This document shows positions 1 through 6,808 of a DNA stretch of 41,242 nucleotides, piece by piece. The notes beneath the pieces were generated by a model. That model did no database searches and was not told the origin of the DNA. It saw only the letters and a program-made list of their open reading frames with translations. The DNA is from Planctomycetota bacterium (lineage in GTDB: Bacteria; Planctomycetota; Phycisphaerae; Phycisphaerales; SM1A02). The stretch spans positions 1 to 41,242 of the forward strand of contig JAGWXC010000002.1 in NCBI GenBank assembly GCA_018970045.1, written 5' to 3'. Numbering within the stretch: the first letter of the stretch is position 1; each line of letters starts with the position of its first letter. The translations under genes were made by a program, and so were the position numbers.

Positions 1-521
1 AGGTCGCGCTCGACCTTCACGGGATCATCGTGCCTGGTCAGCCCGAAGCGCTTGGCGAGCCGCCCGACGTGCGTGTCGACGACCACGCCCTCGTTGATCG
101 CGAAGCAGTTGCCGAGCACCACGTTGGCGGTCTTGCGTGCCACCCCGCGCAGCGTGAGGAGTTCCTCCATGGTGCGCGGCACCTGACCGCCGAAACGGTC
201 GCAGATGGCGGCCATCGATTCGTGCACCGCGCGCGCCTTGTTGCGCCAGAAGTTCAGGCTCTGGACGAACGGCTCGATGTCGGCCGGAGTGGCGCGCGCG
301 TAGTCACGCGGCAGGGGAAAGCGCTTGAAGAGCGCCGGCGTGGCCTTGTTCACGCCCACATCGGTCGACTGGGCCGAAAGGATCGTGGCCACGAGCAGTT
401 CATGCGGCTGGGTCCAGGTGAGTTCGCAGGCTGCATCGGGATAGCGCTCCTTGAGCGCGGCGAGCAGCTCAAGCGCGCGGGTGCGCTTGGCAGGACCGGG
501 TCGGGGCAGGCGCTGCGTCAT
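1..521 (-). CDS. nth: Endonuclease III (partial, 3' end outside window)
   Basis: Base-excision repair DNA glycosylase/AP lyase that removes oxidised pyrimidines. The 173 visible residues cover the N-terminal helical domain and the helix-hairpin-helix. The stretch LTLRGVARKTANVVLG contains the catalytic lysine of the K-T-A-N motif, and VVDTHVGRLAKRFGL carries the catalytic aspartate. The C-terminal part with the four-cysteine Fe-S loop lies beyond base 1, so whether the cluster is present cannot be judged. The ATG at 521 overlaps the TGA of the upstream membrane protein gene by four bases (ATGA), so the two are probably co-transcribed and translationally coupled. The family call is firm; MutY is unlikely because the catalytic lysine is present. 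Confidence 0.95.
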   Translation of the reverse strand, partial: MTQRLPRPGPAKRTRALELLAALKERYPDAACELTWTQPHELLVATILSAQSTDVGVNKATPALFKRFPLPRDYARATPADIEPFVQSLNFWRNKARAVHESMAAICDRFGGQVPRTMEELLTLRGVARKTANVVLGNCFAINEGVVVDTHVGRLAKRFGLTRHDDPVKVERD

Positions 522-1057
522 GAGCCGGCTCGGCGCGGGGCAGCGAACGAGAGCGCCACGGCACCCGCAGCGATCGCCGACAGGCTCGCAGCACCGTTGA
601 AGCGCTCCGCCCAAGGGTGCAAGGCATCCATCGTGCCCTTGTGCATGAGCGCACCCTCGGTGTTGCCTGCATGCACCGCGGCGTGCCACGCGGTGCCCAC
701 GGCAGCCGTACGCGTGTCAAGCACATGGCTCGCGGCCGTCATCACGCCTGCAGCCACAAGGAGCGCAATGGTCCAGGTTGGGCGGCGCAGCATCGATCTA
801 GCCAGCAGCACGAGCGCCACGGGAGCGATGGCGAGCTTGACCCACGCCATGGCCGCGAAGGCCGTTCCGGCAACCTGACCGGCCACGAAACTGCCCGAGC
901 CTGCGGCATCGCCGGCGAACCAGGCGCCGGCAGCCGGATCGACGGCGCCCATGCGCTTGAGCACCGTGAAGGACGTGATCGCCACCAGAGTCGGTGCGGC
1001 ACAGGCCATGCACCAGAGGCACCAGGTCACGCATGCTGCGAGCACCGTTCGGTTCAT
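518..1057 (-). CDS. Integral membrane protein, DUF4149-like
   Basis: A 179-residue protein with about four hydrophobic segments: the N-terminus (about 5-30), about 57-83, about 92-110 and near the C-terminus (about 155-170). A conserved-looking H-K-G-T-M-D-A-L-H-P stretch precedes the last segment. The pattern of a loop with a histidine, then 'RFNGAASL' and a final helix resembles DUF4149-type membrane proteins, but I hold this only loosely and no function is known. The ATG at 1057 is chosen because a TACCCT hexamer ends exactly six bases before it, the arrangement seen for other leaderless starts here. A longer frame continues upstream but runs antisense through the divergent gene. It overlaps nth by four bases. 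Confidence 0.7.
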   Translation of the reverse strand: MNRTVLAACVTWCLWCMACAAPTLVAITSFTVLKRMGAVDPAAGAWFAGDAAGSGSFVAGQVAGTAFAAMAWVKLAIAPVALVLLARSMLRRPTWTIALLVAAGVMTAASHVLDTRTAAVGTAWHAAVHAGNTEGALMHKGTMDALHPWAERFNGAASLSAIAAGAVALSFAAPRRAGS

Positions 1058-1063
1058 GCAGCA

Positions 1064-1069
1064 AGGGTA
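1064..1069 (-). promoter_or_regulatory. Predicted -10 element TACCCT, leaderless start at 1057
   Basis: The hexamer ends six bases before the ATG, so the expected transcription start falls on the A of the start codon. No Shine-Dalgarno sequence is present. No convincing -35 is seen. Confidence 0.55.
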
Positions 1070-1075
1070 CGCCGC

Positions 1076-1081
1076 TACGCT
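1076..1081 (+). promoter_or_regulatory. Predicted -10 element TACGCT, leaderless start at 1088
   Basis: The hexamer ends six bases before a GTG codon and helps to choose that GTG as the start. It lies only six bases from the opposing hexamer at 1064-1069, so the two promoters overlap and probably compete. Confidence 0.55.
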
Positions 1082-1087
1082 TGCGGC

Positions 1088-1867
1088 GTGCTGACCCAGC
1101 TCACGAGCGCGATTCCTGAACCGAGCGTGGCCATCGAGCATCTTGGCCTGTCCTTCGCCGATGCACTCGCGTGGTGCTCGACGGCCGGCGCGCATGCGGT
1201 GCAGCTTTCGGCCACCATGCCGCAGACCCGCGTGCGCACGATGGATCGCAGCGAGCGCAGGGGGATCGGTGATGCGGTCCGCGCCTCGAACGCAGCGGCA
1301 ACGGGGATCGACTGCATCCTGCCGCCCGAGCATCTGGCTGATCCGGCCCGCGCGGACACGGCGGCACAAGCGCTCCTGGCTGCGATCGAGTGGGCTGAAC
1401 TCCTTGGCCGCCTCACGGTCACGACCTGGTTGCCTGCGAGCGATGGTCAGGCGACGGCACTCGCCGTGCGCACGGCGGTCATTGCCGAAGCTCAACGACG
1501 CGGTGTGACGCTGGCCGTGCTCGGCGGCGGCCACGACACGGATGGGCCGGCCGCAATCGCGATCGATCCGCCCGTGCTGCTTGCGGCTGGTGAGTCGGTC
1601 GATGCAGCGTGCGCCCGGGCGGGCTCGCGCCTGGCTGGACTTCGACTGGTCGATCTCCTGCGCAGCGGTCATCGCGGCCCTGTGCTGCAGCCAGGCGACG
1701 CGCGCCTGGATGCGCTGGCGCTGGCGGCCACGCTCGCGACGATCGGCTTCCGGGCGCACCCCGTCATCGATGCGCGCGGATGGGCCGACGCGCAGACCGG
1801 CATCCGCTCCACGCTTGATCGCTGGCTCGATCGTCCCTTGGCCGCCCGAGGTGCTGCGCATGCATGA
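1088..1867 (+). CDS. Sugar phosphate isomerase/epimerase-like TIM-barrel protein
   Basis: A 259-residue protein with the look of the AP-endonuclease-2/xylose-isomerase-like barrel. The opening strand HLGLSFADALAWCSTAG is followed by repeated alpha/beta units with AAIEWAELLG in the middle. The C-terminal stretch VDLLRSGHRGPVLQPGDARLD resembles the family pattern 'lrD..g..r.vplGeGevd'. The usual metal-binding glutamate in the E-N-H type motif is not obvious (L-G-G-G-H is found instead), so activity is uncertain. The GTG at 1088 is preferred because a TACGCT hexamer ends six bases upstream; earlier in-frame codons run antisense through the divergent membrane protein gene. The 3' end overlaps acpS by eight bases, suggesting one operon. 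The substrate cannot be told from sequence. Confidence 0.65.
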   Translation: MLTQLTSAIPEPSVAIEHLGLSFADALAWCSTAGAHAVQLSATMPQTRVRTMDRSERRGIGDAVRASNAAATGIDCILPPEHLADPARADTAAQALLAAIEWAELLGRLTVTTWLPASDGQATALAVRTAVIAEAQRRGVTLAVLGGGHDTDGPAAIAIDPPVLLAAGESVDAACARAGSRLAGLRLVDLLRSGHRGPVLQPGDARLDALALAATLATIGFRAHPVIDARGWADAQTGIRSTLDRWLDRPLAARGAAHA

Positions 1868-2258
1868 GGTGATCGGGATCGGCATCGACCTCGTCGACTG
1901 CGCGCGCATCGAGCGCATGCTGGGCGAGCATGAACAGGCGTTCCTGGACCGCGTCTACACCGCGGCGGAGCAGGCCTATTGCGCTCGCTCGCGCAACCGC
2001 ATCGAGCGCCTCGCCGCCCGCTACGCCGCCAAGGAGGCCGTGCTCAAGGCGCTTGGGACGGGCATGCGGGATGGCATGAGCTGGACCGAGATCGAGGTCA
2101 GCCATGATCTCCTCGGAGCCCCCGTGGTCAGCCTGACAGGGGCGGTGGCGCAAACGGCCTCCGAACGGGGTGTGGTGCGGCTGCACCTGTCGCTGACCCA
2201 TGCCGGCGGGGTCGCCATGGCGCAGGTCATGGCGATGGGTCCCGTCGGATCTTCCTGA
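1860..2258 (+). CDS. acpS: Holo-[acyl-carrier-protein] synthase
   Basis: Transfers the 4'-phosphopantetheine arm of CoA to the conserved serine of apo-ACP, activating fatty acid synthesis. The 132-residue length is normal for the family. The N-terminal GIGIDLVDCARIE holds the metal-binding aspartate, and RYAAKEAVLKALGTG is the classic second motif with the glutamate and lysine. The C-terminal HLSLTHAGGVAMAQV matches the 'vSisH....aaA.vi' strand. The ATG at 1860 lies inside the end of the preceding gene (eight-base overlap in another frame), so translation is probably coupled. The gene is complete and the call is secure. Confidence 0.95.
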   Translation: MHEVIGIGIDLVDCARIERMLGEHEQAFLDRVYTAAEQAYCARSRNRIERLAARYAAKEAVLKALGTGMRDGMSWTEIEVSHDLLGAPVVSLTGAVAQTASERGVVRLHLSLTHAGGVAMAQVMAMGPVGSS

Positions 2259-2263
2259 ATCGC

Positions 2264-2269
2264 TACGAT
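2264..2269 (+). promoter_or_regulatory. Predicted -10 element TACGAT, near-leaderless start at 2277
   Basis: The hexamer ends seven bases before the ATG at 2277, immediately after the acpS stop codon. There is no Shine-Dalgarno sequence in the short gap. Confidence 0.5.
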
Positions 2270-2276
2270 CCGCACC

Positions 2277-2912
2277 ATGCAGCGCCGTGGCAAAGCGACT
2301 CTGTATGAACTCATGCGCAAGGGCGTAGGCGATCCCACGCCGAGCCGTCCGTCAGGCGCGGGGTTCTCGCTCGGCAGCGGCGCCATCGAACCGCGTCGTC
2401 CGTGGAAGGCGTGGGCGATCCTCGGCGTGCTGGTCGCGGTGGCGGTCGTCGTCGTGGGCATCGTGCTCCTGCGTGATGGTGCATCGAATGATGCGGGGTC
2501 GGGCGCGCGGCCCGCACCGGCACCGGGCACGTCGCTGCAACCCGCTCCTTCCGCCAACGGCGCGCCCGCGTCCACGCCCGCGTTATCCACGGCAAAGCCC
2601 GCGCTTCCAGCCACGGCGGGTGGTGATCCGCGCAAGGCTGGTCTCAATTATCTGGTGGTCATGACTGGTGCCGCCACGCCAGCGGGGGAGCTCGCCGCGT
2701 TCCTGCGCGGCAAGGGGCTTGATGCGTGGCAGGTTTCCGGCAATAATGCCGGACTCTCCAAAGTGATCGTCCTGCCCGCGTCCACGACCGGGTCGGACCA
2801 AGCTGCGGAGGCGCTCAGGAACGAGGTCAAGGCCGTCGGTCGCCTGTGGAAGGCAGCCAAGGCGGGCAACCCGGACTTGAGCGACTGCTACTACGAGAAG
2901 TACAAGGGCTGA
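2277..2912 (+). CDS. Membrane-anchored protein with SPOR-like C-terminal domain
   Basis: A 211-residue, single-pass membrane protein. A basic N-terminal cytoplasmic segment of about 43 residues precedes a strong helix (about 44-65, rich in V and A). A low-complexity Ala/Pro/Ser linker (about 68-118) leads to a compact C-terminal domain (about 122-211) that begins GLNYLVVMTGA. That domain has an alternating beta/alpha pattern, including a 'LRGKGLDAWQV' strand-turn, that resembles SPOR-type peptidoglycan-binding or related ferredoxin-like folds. I infer a periplasmic role; the exact function is unknown. It follows acpS by 18 bases but appears to have its own TACGAT promoter. The small basic protein gene follows 33 bases later and may be co-transcribed. 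Confidence 0.65.
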   Translation: MQRRGKATLYELMRKGVGDPTPSRPSGAGFSLGSGAIEPRRPWKAWAILGVLVAVAVVVVGIVLLRDGASNDAGSGARPAPAPGTSLQPAPSANGAPASTPALSTAKPALPATAGGDPRKAGLNYLVVMTGAATPAGELAAFLRGKGLDAWQVSGNNAGLSKVIVLPASTTGSDQAAEALRNEVKAVGRLWKAAKAGNPDLSDCYYEKYKG

Positions 2913-2945
2913 GTCCCGCGCACGAACGACTGAAGGAACACGACC

Positions 2946-3209
2946 ATGAGCATTCACCCGAGCCTCAAGACCAAGTCCGGCGCCCTCGCGCAGCACCGCA
3001 ACGTGCTCACGCGCACCGAGCGCATCGCCAAGCTCAGCGCCGAAGAGCGCTTCAGCATGGAGAAGAACAGCGCGCTCGGCCTGGTCAAGGTGCGCAGCAT
3101 CAAGGCCGCCGCCGGCAAGAAGAAGGCCAAGGAAGGCGAAGCAGCAGCCGCCGATCCGAAGGCCAAGGGCGGCGCCAAGGCCGCAGCTCCGGCCGCCAAG
3201 AAGAAGTGA
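2946..3209 (+). CDS. PVC-superphylum small basic protein (TIGR04137 type)
   Basis: An 87-residue, strongly basic protein. The first ~55 residues (MSIHPSLKTK..., then NVLTRTERIAKL, then GLVKVRSIK) match the small basic protein family known from Planctomycetes, Verrucomicrobia and Chlamydiae. The family function is not established; an association with ribosomes or nucleic acids is only a guess from its charge. The last ~30 residues are a low-complexity Ala/Lys/Gly tail ending in AKKK that looks like an extension beyond the usual core. A Shine-Dalgarno-like AAGGA lies before the ATG. This gene is the main taxonomic evidence in the window. Confidence 0.85.
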   Translation: MSIHPSLKTKSGALAQHRNVLTRTERIAKLSAEERFSMEKNSALGLVKVRSIKAAAGKKKAKEGEAAAADPKAKGGAKAAAPAAKKK

Positions 3210-3226
3210 GCCTCGGCTCCCATCGC

Positions 3227-3232
3227 TAGACT
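3227..3232 (+). promoter_or_regulatory. Predicted -10 element TAGACT for the aminotransferase
   Basis: The expected start of transcription (about 3239) falls inside the left arm of the hairpin at 3237-3262. The aminotransferase has a GGAG Shine-Dalgarno at 3271-3274. Confidence 0.45.
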
Positions 3233-3236
3233 CCTC

Positions 3237-3262
3237 GCGCCCCCGGCAACCACCGGGGGCGC
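3237..3262 (+). terminator. Terminator-like hairpin after the small basic protein gene
   Basis: A perfect 10-base-pair stem GCGCCCCCGG/CCGGGGGCGC with a six-base loop, followed by TTCATTT. It lies 28 bases after the stop codon at 3209. The T-run is interrupted, so intrinsic termination is probable but not certain. Confidence 0.55.
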
Positions 3263-3279
3263 TTCATTTCGGAGACCCC

Positions 3280-4422
3280 ATGAGCCACCCACTCGAACAC
3301 CTGATCTCTGATCGCGCCCGAGGCATGCAGCCCAGCGGCATCCGTCGCATCCTCGAGTCGGGGCTCAAGCTCCAGAATCCGATCAACCTCAGCATCGGCC
3401 AGCCGGATTTCCCGGTGCCCGAGCCCATGAAGCAGGCGGCGATCGATGCCATCCGAAACGACCGCAACGGCTACTCGCTGACCGTCGGCGTGCCGGAACT
3501 GCTTGAGGCTGCCTGGGCGCATGTCGGGCGGGATCTGGGTTGGCACAACGATGGCTCGCTGGGACTCTTCATCAATTCGGGCACGAGCGGCGCGCTGCTG
3601 CTCGTGGCGATGGCGCTGCTTGATCCGGGCGATGAGTTCGTGATGCCTGATCCGTTCTTCCTGCACTACCCGCAGCTGTGCTACATGACCAACAGCGTGC
3701 CGGTGTACTGCGACACGTACCCCGACTTCCGCATGACGGCCGATCGCATCGAGCGGTGCCTGACGCCGCGCACGAAGGCCGTGCTCATCTGCAGCCCAAG
3801 CAACCCGTGCGGCACGGTGCTCACCGAGGCTGAACTGCGCGACATCGTCGACCTCTGCAAGGGCCGCAACCTGCAGCTCGTGAGCGACGAGATCTACGAC
3901 GAGTTCGTCTTCGGCATGCCCGAGGCGCCGAGCCCGGCGCGGTTCTCGAAGGACGTGCTTGTGATCCGGGGCTTCGGCAAGACCTACGGCTGCACCGGCT
4001 GGCGGCTGGGCTACTCGGCCGGGCCGATCCACCTGATCCAGCAGATGACCAAGCTGCAGCAGTACACGTACGTCTGCGCGCCCACGCCGCTGCAGGTGGC
4101 TGCTGCGCACGCCTACCGCTGCGACCTGTCGGGCGCGCTCCTGGCGTACGAGCGCCGCCGCGACATGGTGCTCAAGGCGTTCGAGGGCGTGGTCGACCTG
4201 CCCAAGCCCGAGGGTGCGTTCTACGCGTTCGTGCCCGTGCCGGAACGTCTCGGCATGACCGGCACGCAGTTCTGCGAGAAGGCGCTCGAGCGGCGCGTGC
4301 TCGTGGTGCCGGGCGGCGTCTTCAGCGCGCGCGACACGCACTTCCGCATCTCCTACGCCGTGAACGATGCTCAGCTGGCCGAAGGGCTGCAGATCCTGCG
4401 CGATCTGATGCTGGGCGCCTGA
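3280..4422 (+). CDS. PLP-dependent aminotransferase, class I/II (fold type I)
   Basis: Transfers an amino group between an amino acid and a 2-oxo acid using pyridoxal phosphate. The 380-residue length is normal. Visible features: the cofactor-binding GTSGALLL near residues 101-108, N175 in SPSNPCGT, D203 and Y206 in SDEIYDEF, the Schiff-base lysine K234 in GFGKTYGCTGWRLGY, and the C-terminal substrate-carboxylate arginine in FRISYA. The sequence is of the AspC/aromatic-aminotransferase superfamily (Iγ-like); the exact substrate cannot be assigned. It is a lone gene with a TAGACT promoter and a GGAG ribosome site, convergent with a small lipoprotein gene. Confidence 0.9.
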   Translation: MSHPLEHLISDRARGMQPSGIRRILESGLKLQNPINLSIGQPDFPVPEPMKQAAIDAIRNDRNGYSLTVGVPELLEAAWAHVGRDLGWHNDGSLGLFINSGTSGALLLVAMALLDPGDEFVMPDPFFLHYPQLCYMTNSVPVYCDTYPDFRMTADRIERCLTPRTKAVLICSPSNPCGTVLTEAELRDIVDLCKGRNLQLVSDEIYDEFVFGMPEAPSPARFSKDVLVIRGFGKTYGCTGWRLGYSAGPIHLIQQMTKLQQYTYVCAPTPLQVAAAHAYRCDLSGALLAYERRRDMVLKAFEGVVDLPKPEGAFYAFVPVPERLGMTGTQFCEKALERRVLVVPGGVFSARDTHFRISYAVNDAQLAEGLQILRDLMLGA

Positions 4423-4484
4423 CTGGCCGCGCGGCGGCGGGGCATGGCACCGCGCCGCCTGCACGACGCACTCCATGAACGACG

Positions 4485-4509
4485 ACGCCCCGGCTCGAGG
4501 CCGGGGCGT
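4485..4509. terminator. Hairpin between convergent genes
   Basis: A perfect 10-base-pair stem ACGCCCCGGC/GCCGGGGCGT with a five-base loop TCGAG sits between the convergent aminotransferase and lipoprotein genes. There is no T-run on either side, so it may act as a bidirectional barrier or 3'-end stabiliser rather than a textbook intrinsic terminator. Confidence 0.45.
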
Positions 4510-4557
4510 TGCCGTGGATTGGACTGTGTCCGACGGCCCGTGCGAGCGGGCGGTCGA

Positions 4558-4770
4558 TCAGTTCTTCTTCGGGGGTTCGACGCCCGCCGCGCCGCTGCTC
4601 GACTGGAGCTTGCGGTTGGCGTTGAAGGCATCATCGGGCGCCTGGACCTGCGCTGCAGGCGGCTTGCGCTTCTGGTCTTCACGGATCGCGGTGCTCGACG
4701 ATCCGCCGCCGCCGCACGCGGTCAGCATGGATGCGCCGAGGATGCTGCACAGGATGAGAGTGGTCTTCAT
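4558..4770 (-). CDS. Small lipoprotein, function unknown
   Basis: A 70-residue protein. Residues 1-19 form a lipoprotein signal peptide with the lipobox L-T-A-C. The mature part starts CGGGGSSS, which is a typical flexible tether, followed by a charged, Pro/Lys/Gln-rich segment ending EPPKKN. No globular domain is visible. The ATG at 4770 is supported by an AAGGAG Shine-Dalgarno seven bases upstream and a TATCGT hexamer at 4795-4800; a longer frame upstream lacks these. It should be a substrate of Lgt, LspA and Lnt; an Lnt gene begins at 39957 in the same window. Confidence 0.75.
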   Translation of the reverse strand: MKTTLILCSILGASMLTACGGGGSSSTAIREDQKRKPPAAQVQAPDDAFNANRKLQSSSGAAGVEPPKKN

Positions 4771-4794
4771 CGGTGGACTCCTTGGTTGGGTGGA

Positions 4795-4800
4795 ACGATA
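4795..4800 (-). promoter_or_regulatory. Predicted -10 element TATCGT with downstream Shine-Dalgarno
   Basis: It lies 24 bases upstream of the lipoprotein ATG at 4770, with AAGGAG in between. This is a leadered start, in contrast with the leaderless ones elsewhere in the window. Confidence 0.45.
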
Positions 4801-4819
4801 GCAGAAAGACGACGCGGGG

Positions 4820-6610
4820 TCAGCGTTGGTTCGCGTCAAGGGTCGCCGGGAGATCGCTCGGTGACAGCCACCTCCACTGGGTGTGGAAGGTGTCGTCGTT
4901 GTCGGCCACGCCGACGTTGATCGCGCCGACGCCCTTCAGGAGTCCGGCGGGGATGGTGCATCGCGCCGACCAGCCTTCGGTCGCGGGTACGCGTTCAAAC
5001 GTCGGGCCGCCGGGTGCACCGAGCAGGGAACCGGTCGAGGGTTCCCAGGTCCACACCGCGGGTTCGCCCGCCGCGTGCAATCGGATGGCCAATGCATCGA
5101 CCAAGGGATTCGTGGCCCGGTCGCGGCGCTTGGTGGCTGCAGGGAACGACTCGGCCACGCGGTCGTCGGGGACCCGCACGGTCAGGACGAGCGAGTCGCC
5201 AGCACGCTCGGCCGTGATCGTCGGCGGTGCGTCGTCGGTGGCGTAGGGGGTCCAATCCCATTCCTCCAGGGGAAGAGGCACACCGGTGGCCAGCGTGCGT
5301 GCGATCGGCAGGCGGCGACGCACGGCGACCGGCACGGTGCGGCCCTTTGAGTCGCTGAACGAGAGCTCCACCACGGCTTCGGGGGCCCGCAGCGGATCCT
5401 TGAGTGCGGGGCAGTTCACGGTCAGGGGGATGGTTGCCTTGGCGCGCGGTGCAATCGTGACTGGCGGGATCGGATCGAGCGTGACCGGCGTATCGAGGTC
5501 GGTCACGGCCGGGTTGTGCGTGTCGCGGGGCGTGCGGCTCACCGCGGGCTCGCCCGGCACGATCCACTCTTCGCCGCTGCCGTCACGCAAACGCACAGCG
5601 GCGGTGATCGGTTGATCGATGGGGTTGCTGATGGTCACCGTGAGCGGCGCGTCGACCAAGCCGTTTGTGCTGGGCTCGGGCAGGGATCCCGCGATCACCA
5701 CCGTCTTCTCGTCGCGCTTGAGCTTGAACGCGCGCTCCTGGTCCTCGGCCACGATGAAATCGCCCGGCAGCGTGGCACCAGCGAACTGGTGCCAGACCTC
5801 GGCGGAGCCATCCTTCAGATCGAGCATCGAGATGTGCTGGAGTTGGCCAGTCAGCGGGTGCTGGTCGATCGCGCCGCCGCAGGTGCCGAGGATGTGGTAC
5901 TGCACGCCGTCGCGATCGGGATCGCGCTGCATGCTGTGGAAGTGGCCGGCGATCACGGCAACGGTGCCCGCCGGCGCCAGCAGGGGGTGCACGCGATCGT
6001 CCCAGCCCACCTCGCGGTAGCGCCAGAGCGGGCGGTGCATGAGCAGGATCGACGGCACGTTGCGCGCCTTCGCGCGGTCCAGCTGGCCCTTGAGCCACGC
6101 GAATTGCTCGTCGCCAAGCGTGATCGAACGGTCGTCGAGGTTCTCGTCGGAGTAGACGATGATCGCGGTCATCCGATCAAGATCGACCGCGTACCACAGT
6201 GGGCCGACTTCACGGCGGTAGAGCTCGGCGAAGCGCCGGTCGGATGGATCGCGCGTGCCCGCGATCACGTCATGATTGCCGGCGGTCGGATACCACGGCA
6301 TGTCGAGCGCCTTCACGCGCGTGAGGTACGCGTTCATCTGCGACTGCCACACCTCGGGTCGGCGTGTGTAACCCTGGATCAGGTCGCCAACGCAGAACAC
6401 GGCATCAGGCTTGAGGCGATTGAGGTCCTCGACCGCGGCATCGAGGTAGGGCAGGCCCCAGTCGCGGCCCGTCGTGCGATCGGGCAGGATGGCAATCCGC
6501 AGATCGCGCTTGGCGGGCGGTGCTTGCACGACCTGCCCCTCGCGAGCGCCGCCATCCGGGGCATCGGTGAACGGAGGAACGACGACCAACGCCAAGAGGA
6601 GCGCAAGCAT
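4820..6610 (-). CDS. Secreted metallophosphoesterase with C-terminal beta-sandwich domains
   Basis: A 596-residue calcineurin-like phosphoesterase. Residues 1-16 look like a short signal peptide. The catalytic core (about 36-270) shows D44, GDLIQG (75-80), GNHD (111-114), the M-H-R-P histidine and GHFHSM, in the canonical order. The first motif is D-R-T, where the family usually has D-x-H; as I recall, a D-R-T subfamily occurs in related bacteria. The rest (about 280-596) is beta-rich: one domain resembles an immunoglobulin-like fold, and the last ~130 residues, with aromatic-rich strands (EEWDWTPYATDDAP, TQWRWLSPSD), resemble a CBM9-type domain. The ATG at 6610 is inferred from the signal peptide. 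The substrate is unknown; phospholipid headgroups, nucleotides or phosphoproteins are all possible. Confidence 0.8.
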   Translation of the reverse strand: MLALLLALVVVPPFTDAPDGGAREGQVVQAPPAKRDLRIAILPDRTTGRDWGLPYLDAAVEDLNRLKPDAVFCVGDLIQGYTRRPEVWQSQMNAYLTRVKALDMPWYPTAGNHDVIAGTRDPSDRRFAELYRREVGPLWYAVDLDRMTAIIVYSDENLDDRSITLGDEQFAWLKGQLDRAKARNVPSILLMHRPLWRYREVGWDDRVHPLLAPAGTVAVIAGHFHSMQRDPDRDGVQYHILGTCGGAIDQHPLTGQLQHISMLDLKDGSAEVWHQFAGATLPGDFIVAEDQERAFKLKRDEKTVVIAGSLPEPSTNGLVDAPLTVTISNPIDQPITAAVRLRDGSGEEWIVPGEPAVSRTPRDTHNPAVTDLDTPVTLDPIPPVTIAPRAKATIPLTVNCPALKDPLRAPEAVVELSFSDSKGRTVPVAVRRRLPIARTLATGVPLPLEEWDWTPYATDDAPPTITAERAGDSLVLTVRVPDDRVAESFPAATKRRDRATNPLVDALAIRLHAAGEPAVWTWEPSTGSLLGAPGGPTFERVPATEGWSARCTIPAGLLKGVGAINVGVADNDDTFHTQWRWLSPSDLPATLDANQR

Positions 6611-6660
6611 GGGTGGATGATCCGTGCGGCGTCGCGAGTCGGCAACTTGACGCACCAACG

Positions 6661-6697
6661 AAAAACTCCGCTGACCCAACGGATCGGGTCAGCGGAG
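6661..6697 (-). terminator. Intrinsic terminator of the pyrF operon
   Basis: A 12-base-pair perfect stem (6666-6677 with 6686-6697) and an eight-base loop, followed on the minus strand by five T residues (6665-6661). It lies about 110 bases after the thioesterase stop and upstream of the metallophosphoesterase start, so it separates the two transcription units. It is the best-formed intrinsic terminator in the window. Confidence 0.85.
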
Positions 6698-6808
6698 CGG
6701 AGGGGAGAAAGATGCTTGGTTGGGCAGCTCACGTCCTTGCTGCACCGTGTTATTCGTCAGCACCCCCCGTGAACCTTCAATTTTGATTGATCGCGATTGC
6801 GTGTCCGG
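6698..6808. other. 3' untranslated region of the pyrF operon
   Basis: About 110 bases between the thioesterase stop and the terminator. It is noticeably more AT-rich than its surroundings around 6776-6788. I see no convincing gene or repeat in it. Confidence 0.4.

Noticed and set aside
617-1087. A longer N-terminus for the TIM-barrel protein
   Set aside because: The upstream codons run antisense through the membrane protein gene; GTG 1088 has a promoter element at the right distance.
3226-4476. A 416-codon minus-strand frame opposite the aminotransferase
   Set aside because: Its composition is that of a shadow frame, and the plus strand has intact PLP-enzyme motifs.
6611-6616. A leaderless promoter (GATCAT, 6617-6622) for the metallophosphoesterase
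   Set aside because: The spacing is right (six bases) but the hexamer does not begin with TA, so it is too weak to list as a feature.
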